DNA of 40,408 nt from an uncultured Gammaproteobacteria bacterium (GTDB lineage: Bacteria; Pseudomonadota; Gammaproteobacteria; Magnimaribacterales; Magnimaribacteraceae). The notes below the pieces were generated by a model. The model did not search any database and was not told where the DNA came from. It saw only the letters and a list, made by a program, of their open reading frames with translations. The translations under genes were made by a program, and so were the position numbers. Of this stretch, positions 28,999 through 38,466 are shown one piece after another. The first letter of the stretch is position 1. Each line of letters begins with the position of its first letter. The stretch is from positions 1 through 40,408 of the forward strand of contig CAJWIK010000002.1 of NCBI GenBank assembly GCA_913042105.1, in the 5' to 3' direction.

Positions 28999-30230
28999 GA
29001 TCTAGTTAAATAATATCCAGTCAATAAACATGGAATAAGGGATAAGGCGGCTACTATGAAAGCAAAACTATAGTCTCCGGAACCTAAAACAAGGGGTGCG
29101 ATATTATTGCCAATTAGCATAGAGATATTGCCAAATCCCATAAATATTCCAAAGTTTGTTGCACTTGTGTTGGTAGTGCAAAGGGCCATTAAAATTGAAA
29201 ATATTAAGACTGACCATCCTGCATCTACGGCGTCAACACCAATAATAGCAATAGTACTCAGAGAGTCGGGAGTATCGGCATTAAAACTACTAACAGCCAA
29301 AAATATAAATGCCTGGCAGGTTATAAAAAAAAGTAAGAGAAAACGTTTTCCAAAATAAAAAGCTAAAACTCCTGCCGATAAACCCAGCAAGCCTCCAAGC
29401 CACATGCCAATAGGCCTTAAATAACCTATCTCCTCTCCAGACCAACCTAAAACTTCTATGTAAAACTCGTTATAGATAACATCAAAAATACCATAGCCTA
29501 TATTAGAGAAAATCATAAAGGTCATCGCCGCCAAGGCACTCATATTAAAGAGGCTTTGACTTACACCAGTAATCAGCTCTTTTAATGTCAGTCTATTTTT
29601 ATAAGACTCAGATTGAAATCCGGCCTTATAAGAAAGTTCTTTAGAAAATAAAGGGAACAAGAAAATAAAAGACATTAATAATATGAGCAGAAAGAAGGCT
29701 TCGTTTACTCCATAGCCATAAAAAACAAAAGTAGCTAAAGCCATGCCAGTACCTCTACCTAAAGTTTTACTACCCCACATAAAACCATTAGCATTTGCCA
29801 GCTGATCCTCCTTCAGGCTATCTGCTGCAAGAGCATCTATAGAAATATCTGAAATAGCTACAAATGTATTATGAAGAGTTAATAAGGCAATGAGAGTGAG
29901 GTTTACCGACTTCACTTCAATAAATATTAATGGAAGTAAAGCTAACATCATTGCTACTTGGCTTATTAAGATCCAGAACCTTCTACGCCCAAAACGACTT
30001 AGAGTAAAAGAATCAATGATAGGACCCATAAAAACTTTCAAGGTCCAAGGAATCATTGTGATCGACAATAATAAAGAGATATCAGAAACAGAAGCACCAA
30101 TCGAAACTAGATAGGTTGTTAATGCAAATAAAGTTCCTCCCGAGAGGCCTTGAGATAAATAAACTGCGCTCAGACTACCGATATGCCAAATACTTCCTTC
30201 ACTCAGAATACGAGATTTAATTAATTCCAT
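28995..30230 (-). CDS. MFS transporter (AmpG-like/12-TM)
   Basis: 411-aa polytopic protein. SLLLSITMIPWTLKVFMGPIIDSFTLSRFGRRRFWILISQ MFS motif region. Confidence 0.87.
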   Translation of the reverse strand: MELIKSRILSEGSIWHIGSLSAVYLSQGLSGGTLFALTTYLVSIGASVSDISLLLSITMIPWTLKVFMGPIIDSFTLSRFGRRRFWILISQVAMMLALLPLIFIEVKSVNLTLIALLTLHNTFVAISDISIDALAADSLKEDQLANANGFMWGSKTLGRGTGMALATFVFYGYGVNEAFFLLILLMSFIFLFPLFSKELSYKAGFQSESYKNRLTLKELITGVSQSLFNMSALAAMTFMIFSNIGYGIFDVIYNEFYIEVLGWSGEEIGYLRPIGMWLGGLLGLSAGVLAFYFGKRFLLLFFITCQAFIFLAVSSFNADTPDSLSTIAIIGVDAVDAGWSVLIFSILMALCTTNTSATNFGIFMGFGNISMLIGNNIAPLVLGSGDYSFAFIVAALSLIPCLLTGYYLTRS

Positions 30231-30245
30231 TTATTTCTTGTTTAG

Positions 30246-31232
30246 TTAATTAAGAGCAAAAGATTGTTTGATTAAATCATATGATCTGACTCTTGCAGAT
30301 AAAGGTTCGCAAATTGTAATTACTTTTAATTCCTCTGGCGCAACTTTATCTAAGATAGGTTGGAGCTTTTGCCTGACTGTTTGTGGTGCCCCAATAAAAG
30401 TCCTATTGTCATTAGTTGCTATCAAATCACCATTTACAGATTCTTTAGCCTCTTGTAGTGTAGGGAAAGATCCAAAAATTCCTTTTTGTGAATTTTGTCT
30501 CCAGGCCGCAGCACTCAAAGATAATTCCTCTGCTTCATTATCCGTATCAGCACATATCGAAAAGACTCCCACACTAATCTTAGGCTCTTTAGAAAAGATA
30601 GAAGGTTGAAAGTTATCTCTATACACCTCGGCTAAATCTATACATGAAGGATCAATGAAATACGCCAAAGACATTGGTAGTCCAAAGTGAGCTGCATACT
30701 CCGCCCCCTGTCTAGATGAAACTAATAGCCAGACCTCAGGAAGCTCTCCTAGTCCTGGAGTTACATTTACGGACTCAAAGGATTCAGTTGAAGAAACAGT
30801 TCCTTCCAAAAATGATTTTAAGTCATTCATCTTAGTTGCGAAGAATTCAGGCCCAGTCGTTTTTGAGCCATATGCCAGAGCGCCTGCTTGAAAAGCATCA
30901 CTACCTGGAGCTCTTCCGAGGCCAAGATCAATTCTATTAGGAAAAAGTGATTCTAATAATCGGAAATTTTCTGCAACTTTATAGGGACTGTAATGCATTA
31001 ACATAACGCCACCAGAACCTATCCTGATCGATTCAGTTTCTGAAGCTAGACTCGGAATTAATACTTCAGGAGAACAGCCGGCAAAAGATGTTGAGCCATG
31101 GTGTTCGGCCAACCAAAAACGGGTTAAACCTAGTGAATCGCAGTACTTTGCAAGCTCTCTTGTTTCCTTAATGGCCTTATTAGCACTTGAGTTAGAAAAG
31201 ATAGGAGACTGATCAACAACACTTATCTTCAT
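30246..31232 (-). CDS. LLM-class flavin-dependent monooxygenase (luciferase-like)
   Basis: LTRFWLAEHHGSTSFAGCSPEVLIPSLASETESIRIGSGGVMLMHYSPYKVAENFRLLESLFPNRIDLGLGRAPG. Start placed at the internal MKISVVDQSP (31232). Confidence 0.93.
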   Translation of the reverse strand: MKISVVDQSPIFSNSSANKAIKETRELAKYCDSLGLTRFWLAEHHGSTSFAGCSPEVLIPSLASETESIRIGSGGVMLMHYSPYKVAENFRLLESLFPNRIDLGLGRAPGSDAFQAGALAYGSKTTGPEFFATKMNDLKSFLEGTVSSTESFESVNVTPGLGELPEVWLLVSSRQGAEYAAHFGLPMSLAYFIDPSCIDLAEVYRDNFQPSIFSKEPKISVGVFSICADTDNEAEELSLSAAAWRQNSQKGIFGSFPTLQEAKESVNGDLIATNDNRTFIGAPQTVRQKLQPILDKVAPEELKVITICEPLSARVRSYDLIKQSFALN

Positions 31233-31236
31233 AGTC

Positions 31237-32250
31237 TCATGGGCCAATAGGTTTACCATCTACAACTTGATCTAAATATTCAGACATTCCATAGCCCACT
31301 ATTCCGTTATAAGTATATTCAGTCATTCCTTCCGTAATTCTTGTAACGAGACTATCTCCATCAGGGGTATTTCTTCTATTTCTTAATGGGATCAAAGACA
31401 AAACCTTTCCTTTAACTTCGTATTCTTCATGATCTGTTCTTGCCCAGGCAGTAAATGTTTTCTGGAAATTATCATCATCGTATTGGGTATCGATTTTACA
31501 ATCTTTTATAGATTCATATTTACCATCTTTAAGGACTATGCCACCTCTTCTTTCTGAATCCTCACTCTGATGGACGATGCTAAACATAAAACCAATCTCG
31601 TCATTTATATTTATTGTTAGCCATCTGTACCATTCAATAGCCTGCCAGTACCTAGGGCCCCAACTTTTATCTCTAAGACCAAGACCATCAATGGTCCACT
31701 CTTCGCCATTAACTTTTATCGTTCCTTTTCCAGATGTATGTTGTTCGTAATGCGCTTTTGAAAAACTTTTCTCTGGATCTGTTTCTAGAGAAGTACCATC
31801 TTTTCTAACCGCCTGTCCTCCAAACATTGGGGATATACCGCTGATATTAATATCCGCTTCACATTCAACTCTAGGATTTTCCTTAAATGCCTTACTAGGA
31901 TTTAACATATCTTTTGGATTATCAAGAAGCAATATCTTTCCTTTGTACTTTATTCTCAGGCTTTTGAAAGGCTCTAAAACTTCAAATTTCATTCCTCCTG
32001 CATCAAAAAATTCATTTGTAGAAATTTCTGGTCTACCAAACATGAAACCTATCCTTCCATCTGGAAGATATATACAACAAGTCATTTCCGCATAGCCTTC
32101 ATTCGGTCGGTTTCCTAACCTGAACCATCCGCCCATCTTCTTTTCATGATCAAAAACATTGAAGTACATGCTTTCGTTATAATTAGAAGCCTCATCTGGC
32201 TCATGATTGAATTCATCTTGAGGTTCAAGCCTTATTTCAATATCACTCAT
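31237..32250 (-). CDS. Uncharacterised protein resembling the DUF7064/DUF7065 (AttH/tocopherol-cyclase-like) fold
   Basis: W/G-rich beta pattern: GGWFRLGNRPNEGYAEMTCCIYLPDGRIGFMFGRP, GLGLRDKSWGPRYWQAIEWYRWLTININDEIGFMFS. Confidence 0.6.
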   Translation of the reverse strand: MSDIEIRLEPQDEFNHEPDEASNYNESMYFNVFDHEKKMGGWFRLGNRPNEGYAEMTCCIYLPDGRIGFMFGRPEISTNEFFDAGGMKFEVLEPFKSLRIKYKGKILLLDNPKDMLNPSKAFKENPRVECEADINISGISPMFGGQAVRKDGTSLETDPEKSFSKAHYEQHTSGKGTIKVNGEEWTIDGLGLRDKSWGPRYWQAIEWYRWLTININDEIGFMFSIVHQSEDSERRGGIVLKDGKYESIKDCKIDTQYDDDNFQKTFTAWARTDHEEYEVKGKVLSLIPLRNRRNTPDGDSLVTRITEGMTEYTYNGIVGYGMSEYLDQVVDGKPIGP

Positions 32251-33319
32251 TTGATTTCCTTAGTTGTTCTTGTATTGCCCAGTTTACATGCTCTTTTACA
32301 ATCGCTGAAGAAGAGTCTTGACGAAAACTTAAAACCTCAAGAATTTTTTTTGAATAAGTTGCATTACCTAATGCAATAGCTATGTTCCGTAGCCATGATT
32401 CGTAACCTGCTCTTCGAATTGGAGACCCTTCTGTTTTACTTAAAAAGTCCTCTTCACTCCAGATAAATAACTCACAAAGCTCAATATCGTCAAGTTGGTG
32501 TCTAGGTAAAAAATCTTCTTCATCCGTATAGTGAGTGAATTTATTCCATGGACAGAATATCTGACAATCATCACATCCAAAAATTCTATTTCCCATTTTT
32601 GATCTTAGCTCTTCAGGAATTGAGCCTTTATATTCAATGGTGAGATAAGAAATACATTTTCTGGCATCAAGTTGATTGGGTCCTACAAAGGCATTAGTTG
32701 GGCAAATATCGATGCAGGATGTGCAAGAGCCGCAATGGTTTTCAGTATTCGGCTTATCAATTGCTAACTCTATATCGGTGTAAATCTCTCCAAGAAAAAA
32801 ATATGACCCTGAATTCTTATTCAAAAGTAATGTATTTTTTCCAATCCATCCCAACCCTGCCTTCTGAGCGATAGCTTTTTCTAAAACTGGAGCACTATCA
32901 ACAAATACTCTATTGGAATGAGAGGAATGTTCTTTAATCTTTTCTGCTAGTTTCTTTAATCTAGATCTCATTAATTTGTGATAATCCCTGCCCCTGGCAT
33001 ATCCAGAAACAAATGCTTGATTGTCACGGTCTAAGAGTTCTCTGCCGTTATAACCTTCTGGTAAATAATTCATAGTCACAGAAATGATTCTTCTAGTGCC
33101 CTCTACCAACTCATTAGGAAATTCCCTTTTAGAATTATTTCTTTCTAAATAGGTCATTTCTCCTTGATATCCATTTTCCAACCATTTATCTAAATATCGC
33201 TGATCATCAGAAAGATTAACGTCTGTTATACCCACAGAACTAAAGCCAAAATCTTTGGCCCACCGCTTAATTTGATATGACAAATCTAGATTTATATCTT
33301 CTGTGAGTAAATTATTCAT
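32243..33319 (-). CDS. queG: Epoxyqueuosine reductase
   Basis: CGSCTSCIDICPTNAF and CDDCQIFCPWNKF [4Fe-4S] motifs. DSAPVLEKAIAQKAGLGWIGKNTLLLN. Confidence 0.96.
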   Translation of the reverse strand: MNNLLTEDINLDLSYQIKRWAKDFGFSSVGITDVNLSDDQRYLDKWLENGYQGEMTYLERNNSKREFPNELVEGTRRIISVTMNYLPEGYNGRELLDRDNQAFVSGYARGRDYHKLMRSRLKKLAEKIKEHSSHSNRVFVDSAPVLEKAIAQKAGLGWIGKNTLLLNKNSGSYFFLGEIYTDIELAIDKPNTENHCGSCTSCIDICPTNAFVGPNQLDARKCISYLTIEYKGSIPEELRSKMGNRIFGCDDCQIFCPWNKFTHYTDEEDFLPRHQLDDIELCELFIWSEEDFLSKTEGSPIRRAGYESWLRNIAIALGNATYSKKILEVLSFRQDSSSAIVKEHVNWAIQEQLRKSNE

Positions 33320-33382
33320 TATTAAATTAGTAGAGTGCCTATCGTAGAGATATAATTTTCTAACACAAATCCTTAGCTAGAA

Positions 33383-34897
33383 ATGAAACTATATACTGCC
33401 AGCGAAACAAGAAAAATAGATAACCTTGCAATAAAAGAAAAAGATATCTCTGGGTACTCTTTAATGCAAATAGCTGCTGAGTTTTCTTTAGATGTAATTC
33501 TCAGAGAATTCTCTCCATTAGATGAATTAATTATCTTCTGCTCTAAAGGAAAGAATTCTGGAGATGGATTCCTTTTAGGAAGTTATGCAAAAGAATTTGG
33601 CCTTCAAGTCACTATAGTGATGAGCAATTCTGCTAGTGAATTAAAGGGAGTATCTAAAAAAGCTTTTCTAGAGATGAAAGAGTCAAAAGTTAAGGTTATA
33701 ACAACTAAATCTGTTGGGAAACTTAAAGTATCTAATAACGCGGTTATTGTAGATGCATTAATAGGAACCGGGCTAAAAGGGATCCTAAGAAAGAATATAA
33801 AAGACTCTATTTTGGCGATTAATCAACTTGGAATTAAATCACCAGTGGTATCCCTTGATATACCTTCAGGTGTGAATCCGGATACAGGAAGCGTGAATGA
33901 TGTGTGTGTCTTTGCAGATATCACTGCAACTTTTGTTGCCAACAAGAGAGGTTGTTTTACTTCAGTTGGGAAAAAAGTTTCTGGAGATATAATTTATTCA
34001 GAGCTAGATATACCGAGCAAAATTTTTTCTAATGTGGCTTCCACATCTTCACTCATTAGTCATGAAGATAAAATAGATAAAGTTGTTTACAGAGAACAGG
34101 ATAGTCATAAAGGACATTTCGGGCACGTGGTTGTTATAGGTGGAGATACTGGTTTTGGAGGAGCAGGAATACTAGCGTCTAAAGCTGCAGTATATTCTGG
34201 AGCAGGATTAACTAGTTTGGCCACCAGGCCAGATCATGTGAGCGCAAGTTTAGTCTCTTGCCCTGAGGTAATGGTCATTGGTGTTAATTCAGGACAAGAC
34301 TTAGAACAGTATCTTCTCAAGCCAAATGTTATTGCAATTGGCCCTGGTTTAGGTCAATCCGCTTGGTCAGAACAAATGGTCCAGAGAGTATTTTGGGAAG
34401 CTGAAAAAAGAGATGTTGCAGTTATTATGGATGCCGATGCCCTTAATCTTCTAAGCAAACTGAAACTATCTAGCAAGTTACCAAGAAAATTGATTCTAAC
34501 CCCTCATCCTGGAGAGGCGGCTAGATTACTCAATACAGATGTTGCAACTATTGAATCAGATAGATTTACTGCTGCAGCTAAAATCCAACAAAAATTTAAT
34601 GCCACTGTAGTTCTAAAGGGATCGGGAAGTATTGTCTGTTATAAAACTAATAATATTCAAAAGTGGGGTCTTTGTGATGCGGGTAACCCGGGAATGGCTA
34701 CTGGTGGTATGGGTGATGTGCTTACTGGAGTCATAGCCGGTTTATTGGCACAAGGTTTAAGCTTGAAAGATGCTACTGAAGCTGGAGTTGATTTACATGC
34801 TAAAGCTGCAGATTTAGCCTCTTTAGAGGTAGGAGAAGCAGGACTTACTCCTAGCGATGTCATTGAAGAGCTTAGGATAATTCTAAAATATGAGTAG
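33383..34897 (+). CDS. nnr: Bifunctional NAD(P)H-hydrate epimerase / ADP-dependent dehydratase
   Basis: N-terminal YjeF_N (GKNSGDGFLLGSYAKEFG, SLDIPSGVNPDTG) and C-terminal carbohydrate kinase-like domain (GGAGILASKAAVYSGAGLTSLAT, DAGNPGMATGGMGDVLTGVIAGLLAQG). Confidence 0.95.
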   Translation: MKLYTASETRKIDNLAIKEKDISGYSLMQIAAEFSLDVILREFSPLDELIIFCSKGKNSGDGFLLGSYAKEFGLQVTIVMSNSASELKGVSKKAFLEMKESKVKVITTKSVGKLKVSNNAVIVDALIGTGLKGILRKNIKDSILAINQLGIKSPVVSLDIPSGVNPDTGSVNDVCVFADITATFVANKRGCFTSVGKKVSGDIIYSELDIPSKIFSNVASTSSLISHEDKIDKVVYREQDSHKGHFGHVVVIGGDTGFGGAGILASKAAVYSGAGLTSLATRPDHVSASLVSCPEVMVIGVNSGQDLEQYLLKPNVIAIGPGLGQSAWSEQMVQRVFWEAEKRDVAVIMDADALNLLSKLKLSSKLPRKLILTPHPGEAARLLNTDVATIESDRFTAAAKIQQKFNATVVLKGSGSIVCYKTNNIQKWGLCDAGNPGMATGGMGDVLTGVIAGLLAQGLSLKDATEAGVDLHAKAADLASLEVGEAGLTPSDVIEELRIILKYE

Positions 34898-35333
34898 AGT
34901 TATAGTCACCTCTAACGAAGATGAAACAATGTCAGTAGGGGAAGAACTGGCCAGAGAGATTAGAGAAATTAAAGCTGATAGGTCTATTGTCATTTTTTTA
35001 GAGGGTGAACTTGGTGCAGGAAAGACAACCTTCACAAAAGGAATTCTTAAAGGGTTCAATTACGAAGAATTAGTTAAAAGCCCAACTTATAATCTTGTAG
35101 AAATACATGAAACTAAAAGCCACAAAGTATTCCACTTTGACTTGTATAGAATCTCTGAGCCCATTGAACTCGAAGAAATTGGTATAGACGAATACTTAAA
35201 AGAGTTAAAATCAGTATCGATCTTTGAATGGCCTAAGAATGGTGAAAGCTCTCTTCCTTCACCTGACTTCCATGTTCAAATATCTTACAAAGACACTGAA
35301 CAGAAGAACAAAAGAGAATTACTAATTTCATGA
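34890..35333 (+). CDS. tsaE: tRNA threonylcarbamoyladenosine biosynthesis ATPase TsaE
   Basis: FLEGELGAGKTTFTKGILKGF, KSPTYNLVEIHE, HFDLYRISEPIELEEIGIDEYL. Confidence 0.96.
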   Translation: MSRVIVTSNEDETMSVGEELAREIREIKADRSIVIFLEGELGAGKTTFTKGILKGFNYEELVKSPTYNLVEIHETKSHKVFHFDLYRISEPIELEEIGIDEYLKELKSVSIFEWPKNGESSLPSPDFHVQISYKDTEQKNKRELLIS

Positions 35334-36205
35334 AAATAAAATCTTTTAGAACCCTGCTACTGATAATTTCAATATCAGTCATTCAATCTATAACCTCAAA
35401 TGAATCAGATATTTATTGCTTTGTGGGGGATGCCGGTGAGGTGAATCCAACTCAAGCAATGGTCGTTGAGGCTTTGGCTAATTCTGATTGTTCAATGGTT
35501 TGGCATCTGGGTGATATCACGCAACTGGGCGTTCAATCTATTAATGATCCAGAACTACAAGATAGTTTTCTAACCCCCTTCAAGCCATTTCTTGAGACAG
35601 AGATTCCTTTTTATCTCACTGTTGGCAACCATGACTACAAAGGCGACCCTGCTGTCTATTTAGAAGTTGCAAAAGATTACCCTTCTATTTATCACCCTAG
35701 TAATTTCTATACCAAGCAGTTTGGTAAATTATGCTTTTTTGCTCTAGATACAACTATTTTTGATAAGTTGTATTATTTTTATAAAAGAGGCAGTCAGATT
35801 AGATGGCTTGCGGAAGAAGTTGAGAGAATGAAAGATCAATGTGAGTTTTCTATCGCTGTAGCTCATCATCCATTATTTAGTTCAGGTGATAGAGATAGAG
35901 CAAACCCTCAACTAGCTATTTTCTTGGAAAACTATGTTTTTGGAACTTTTGATATTTACATAACAGGACATAACCATGTGTTGGCTGATGAAGGTGATCA
36001 TAAGAAAACGCTTCAACTCATAAGTGCAACAGGAGCCCTGCCAGGAGGCTCTCCGCTAGAAACTGATAAGGGTAAGTTCAATATTGAGACTCCGGGTTAT
36101 CTTAGAATGACTATTGATGGCAATACAGCAAGATATGAATTTATCAGCGCTGAGGATAATGAAATCTTATGGTCCAATATTAAGGTTGGATCGGGCTTAA
36201 GATAG
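35330..36205 (+). CDS. Secreted metallophosphoesterase (purple/tartrate-resistant acid phosphatase-like)
   Basis: Signal peptide, then FVGDAGE, HLGDITQ, VGNHDYKG, AHHPLFSSG, ITGHNHV calcineurin-like motif series. Confidence 0.9.
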   Translation: MKIKSFRTLLLIISISVIQSITSNESDIYCFVGDAGEVNPTQAMVVEALANSDCSMVWHLGDITQLGVQSINDPELQDSFLTPFKPFLETEIPFYLTVGNHDYKGDPAVYLEVAKDYPSIYHPSNFYTKQFGKLCFFALDTTIFDKLYYFYKRGSQIRWLAEEVERMKDQCEFSIAVAHHPLFSSGDRDRANPQLAIFLENYVFGTFDIYITGHNHVLADEGDHKKTLQLISATGALPGGSPLETDKGKFNIETPGYLRMTIDGNTARYEFISAEDNEILWSNIKVGSGLR

Positions 36206-37303
36206 CTAGATGTCTATTCTGTTTGAAACTTCTATAGCCAATGCCAAAGAAGATGTTAAACCTGGAGAAGCATAACCAAGGACATTTACATACTGAGCAT
36301 TACTTACTCCACCAGAATCTACTACAAAGTCCTTTATACCCTTGAGCTTCGGTCTAATACCAGAGTAACCAGGAGTAAGATCTTCCTCTTTTATTCCAGG
36401 CCAATAAGTCTGTACAGCTTCAACAAAATTTAATTTTTGATCTTTTGAGAGACTGTAATCAATCTCATCAACGACAAAAGCGGAAGGTCCAAATCTTATT
36501 CCCTTGCCCAAATCAATTGTTGCATGAAGACCTAAACTATTTTCAGTTGGTGTGGGGTAAATGAGGCTACCCAATTTTTCCTTACCCTGGTATGTGTAAT
36601 ACTCACCTTTTACATATTCTTCTTCATAATTGTTTGCATCATTAATAAGATTTGCAATATGGACTGCATTGAGACCAGCCGAGTTAACTAACACTTTAGA
36701 AATAACCAGGAATTTATGATTAGTATTTTTATCTTCAACCAGAATCTCAAAGCCATTCTTAGATTGAGTTACATCTAAAGTTTCATTACCGAGCAATATG
36801 TTCCCACCTTGGCTCTGAAAGTCTCTACTCAATGAGTGTATGAAGGAATGGCTGTCAAAAATTCCAGTAGATGGAGAAAAAATAGATTCGTTGTATCTTA
36901 GGAAGGGATATTTCGATTTCAATGAATCATCATACGTTAAATCATCAACGCCACATGCCATGCCATTTTCATAAACAGTATTTAGTTTTTCTGATTCTTT
37001 ATCCGATGTAGAGACTATATATTTTCCACAACGATTAAACTCGATCTTTCTCTCCTTGAGATAATCATAAAGTAGCTCTTTACCTTTAAGGCAAAGCTTT
37101 GATTTTAAAGAACCTTGATCGTAATACATTCCAGCATGTATTACCTCAGAGTTTCTGCTAGAAGTTTCTTGAGCAATTTGATTATTTCTTTCAATTAAAA
37201 AAATATTATCAAATTTAGATGAAAGTTCTCTTGCAATGGCAATGCCAGAAACTCCTCCTCCGATAACCAAGCAATCTACTTCAAATTTTTCTAATTTGCT
37301 CAA
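36206..37303 (-). CDS. FAD-dependent oxidoreductase, L-2-hydroxyglutarate oxidase (LhgO)-like
   Basis: DCLVIGGGVSGIAIARELS dinucleotide-binding motif. SRNSEVIHAGMYYDQGSLKSKLCLKGKELL is typical of L2HGDH-like DAO proteins. Confidence 0.85.
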   Translation of the reverse strand: MSKLEKFEVDCLVIGGGVSGIAIARELSSKFDNIFLIERNNQIAQETSSRNSEVIHAGMYYDQGSLKSKLCLKGKELLYDYLKERKIEFNRCGKYIVSTSDKESEKLNTVYENGMACGVDDLTYDDSLKSKYPFLRYNESIFSPSTGIFDSHSFIHSLSRDFQSQGGNILLGNETLDVTQSKNGFEILVEDKNTNHKFLVISKVLVNSAGLNAVHIANLINDANNYEEEYVKGEYYTYQGKEKLGSLIYPTPTENSLGLHATIDLGKGIRFGPSAFVVDEIDYSLSKDQKLNFVEAVQTYWPGIKEEDLTPGYSGIRPKLKGIKDFVVDSGGVSNAQYVNVLGYASPGLTSSLALAIEVSNRIDI

Positions 37304-37400
37304 TAGTTTTTAAAGAAATGTATTATATTTGCTGTTATGGTTGGGTTCTTTCCCAGTATAGATATCTTGAATAAAAAAGTTTAGAAAAAATCGAATTTTA

Positions 37401-38465
37401 ATGAAATTAAATTACGGAATCATAGGAACTGGGATGATGGGTTGCGAACATATCCGCAATCTCAAGAAAATACCAAACGTAGATGTAGTTGCCATTGCAG
37501 ACCCCAATAAGAGGTCTAGAGAGTGGGCAAAACAGACATGTGGAGAGACTTTTGATCCTGTTTTATACACAAGCCATGAAGAGCTTCTGTCTAAAGATAA
37601 TATTGATGTAGTTGTAGTGGCCAGCCCAAACCATACGCACATAGATGTCATGAGAAAAATCTTTGAAACAGATAAACATGTTCTACTTGAGAAGCCAATG
37701 TGCACAAACTTATCTGATGGATTGGAAGTACTTGAGATGAGCAAGAAACACCAAGGTATTGTTTGGATTGGTCTGGAGTACAGGTTCATGGCACCTATTC
37801 AGTCTTTGATTAATCACGTGGAAGAGATTGGCGATATAAAAATGTTATCTATAAGGGAACATAGGTTTCCATTTCTACAAAAGGTTGAGAACTGGAATAG
37901 ATTTAATAAAAATACAGGCGGAACCCTAGTAGAAAAATGCTGTCATTTCTTTGATCTCATGAATCTTATGATGCCCAGTAAACCAATAAAAGTTTATGCA
38001 TCAGGAGATCAATCTGTAAATCATCTAGATGAGCAGTATGATGGCAAAATTCCAGACATAATTGATAATTCATTTGTGCTTATAGATTATGAAGATGGTC
38101 AAAGAGCTATGCTTGATTTGTGCATGTTTGCAGAAGGAGGAAAGTACGAGCAAGAGATTATTTTGACCGGGGATAGGGGTAAATTGGAGACTCATATTCC
38201 TGGTAATGAGCTTTTATTAACAAATAGAAAATTAAATTCTCATAGCACGATAGAAATTAAAGAAGATCCAAGAGTCAAAGAAGTAGGCTTTCATCATGGT
38301 GCAAGTTATGTAGAGCATTTAGAATTGATAGAATGCATAAAAACTGGCAATCAACCTTTAGTAAATTGCTTGGATGGGCTGAATTCAATTATTCTGGGTA
38401 TGGCTGCTCAAGAATCAATCAAAACAGGTGAAGCGGTTAATCTAAAAGAGTTCTTAAAAAATTAA
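37401..38465 (+). CDS. Gfo/Idh/MocA-family oxidoreductase
   Basis: YGIIGTGMMGCEHIRNLKKIPNVDVVAIADP, VVVASPNHTHIDVMRKIFETDKHVLLEKPMC. Confidence 0.94.
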   Translation: MKLNYGIIGTGMMGCEHIRNLKKIPNVDVVAIADPNKRSREWAKQTCGETFDPVLYTSHEELLSKDNIDVVVVASPNHTHIDVMRKIFETDKHVLLEKPMCTNLSDGLEVLEMSKKHQGIVWIGLEYRFMAPIQSLINHVEEIGDIKMLSIREHRFPFLQKVENWNRFNKNTGGTLVEKCCHFFDLMNLMMPSKPIKVYASGDQSVNHLDEQYDGKIPDIIDNSFVLIDYEDGQRAMLDLCMFAEGGKYEQEIILTGDRGKLETHIPGNELLLTNRKLNSHSTIEIKEDPRVKEVGFHHGASYVEHLELIECIKTGNQPLVNCLDGLNSIILGMAAQESIKTGEAVNLKEFLKN

Positions 38466-38466
38466 A

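Noticed and set aside
37412-37789. 125-aa minus-strand ORF inside the Gfo/Idh/MocA gene
   Set aside because: Antisense shadow; the Rossmann motif is clear on the plus strand.
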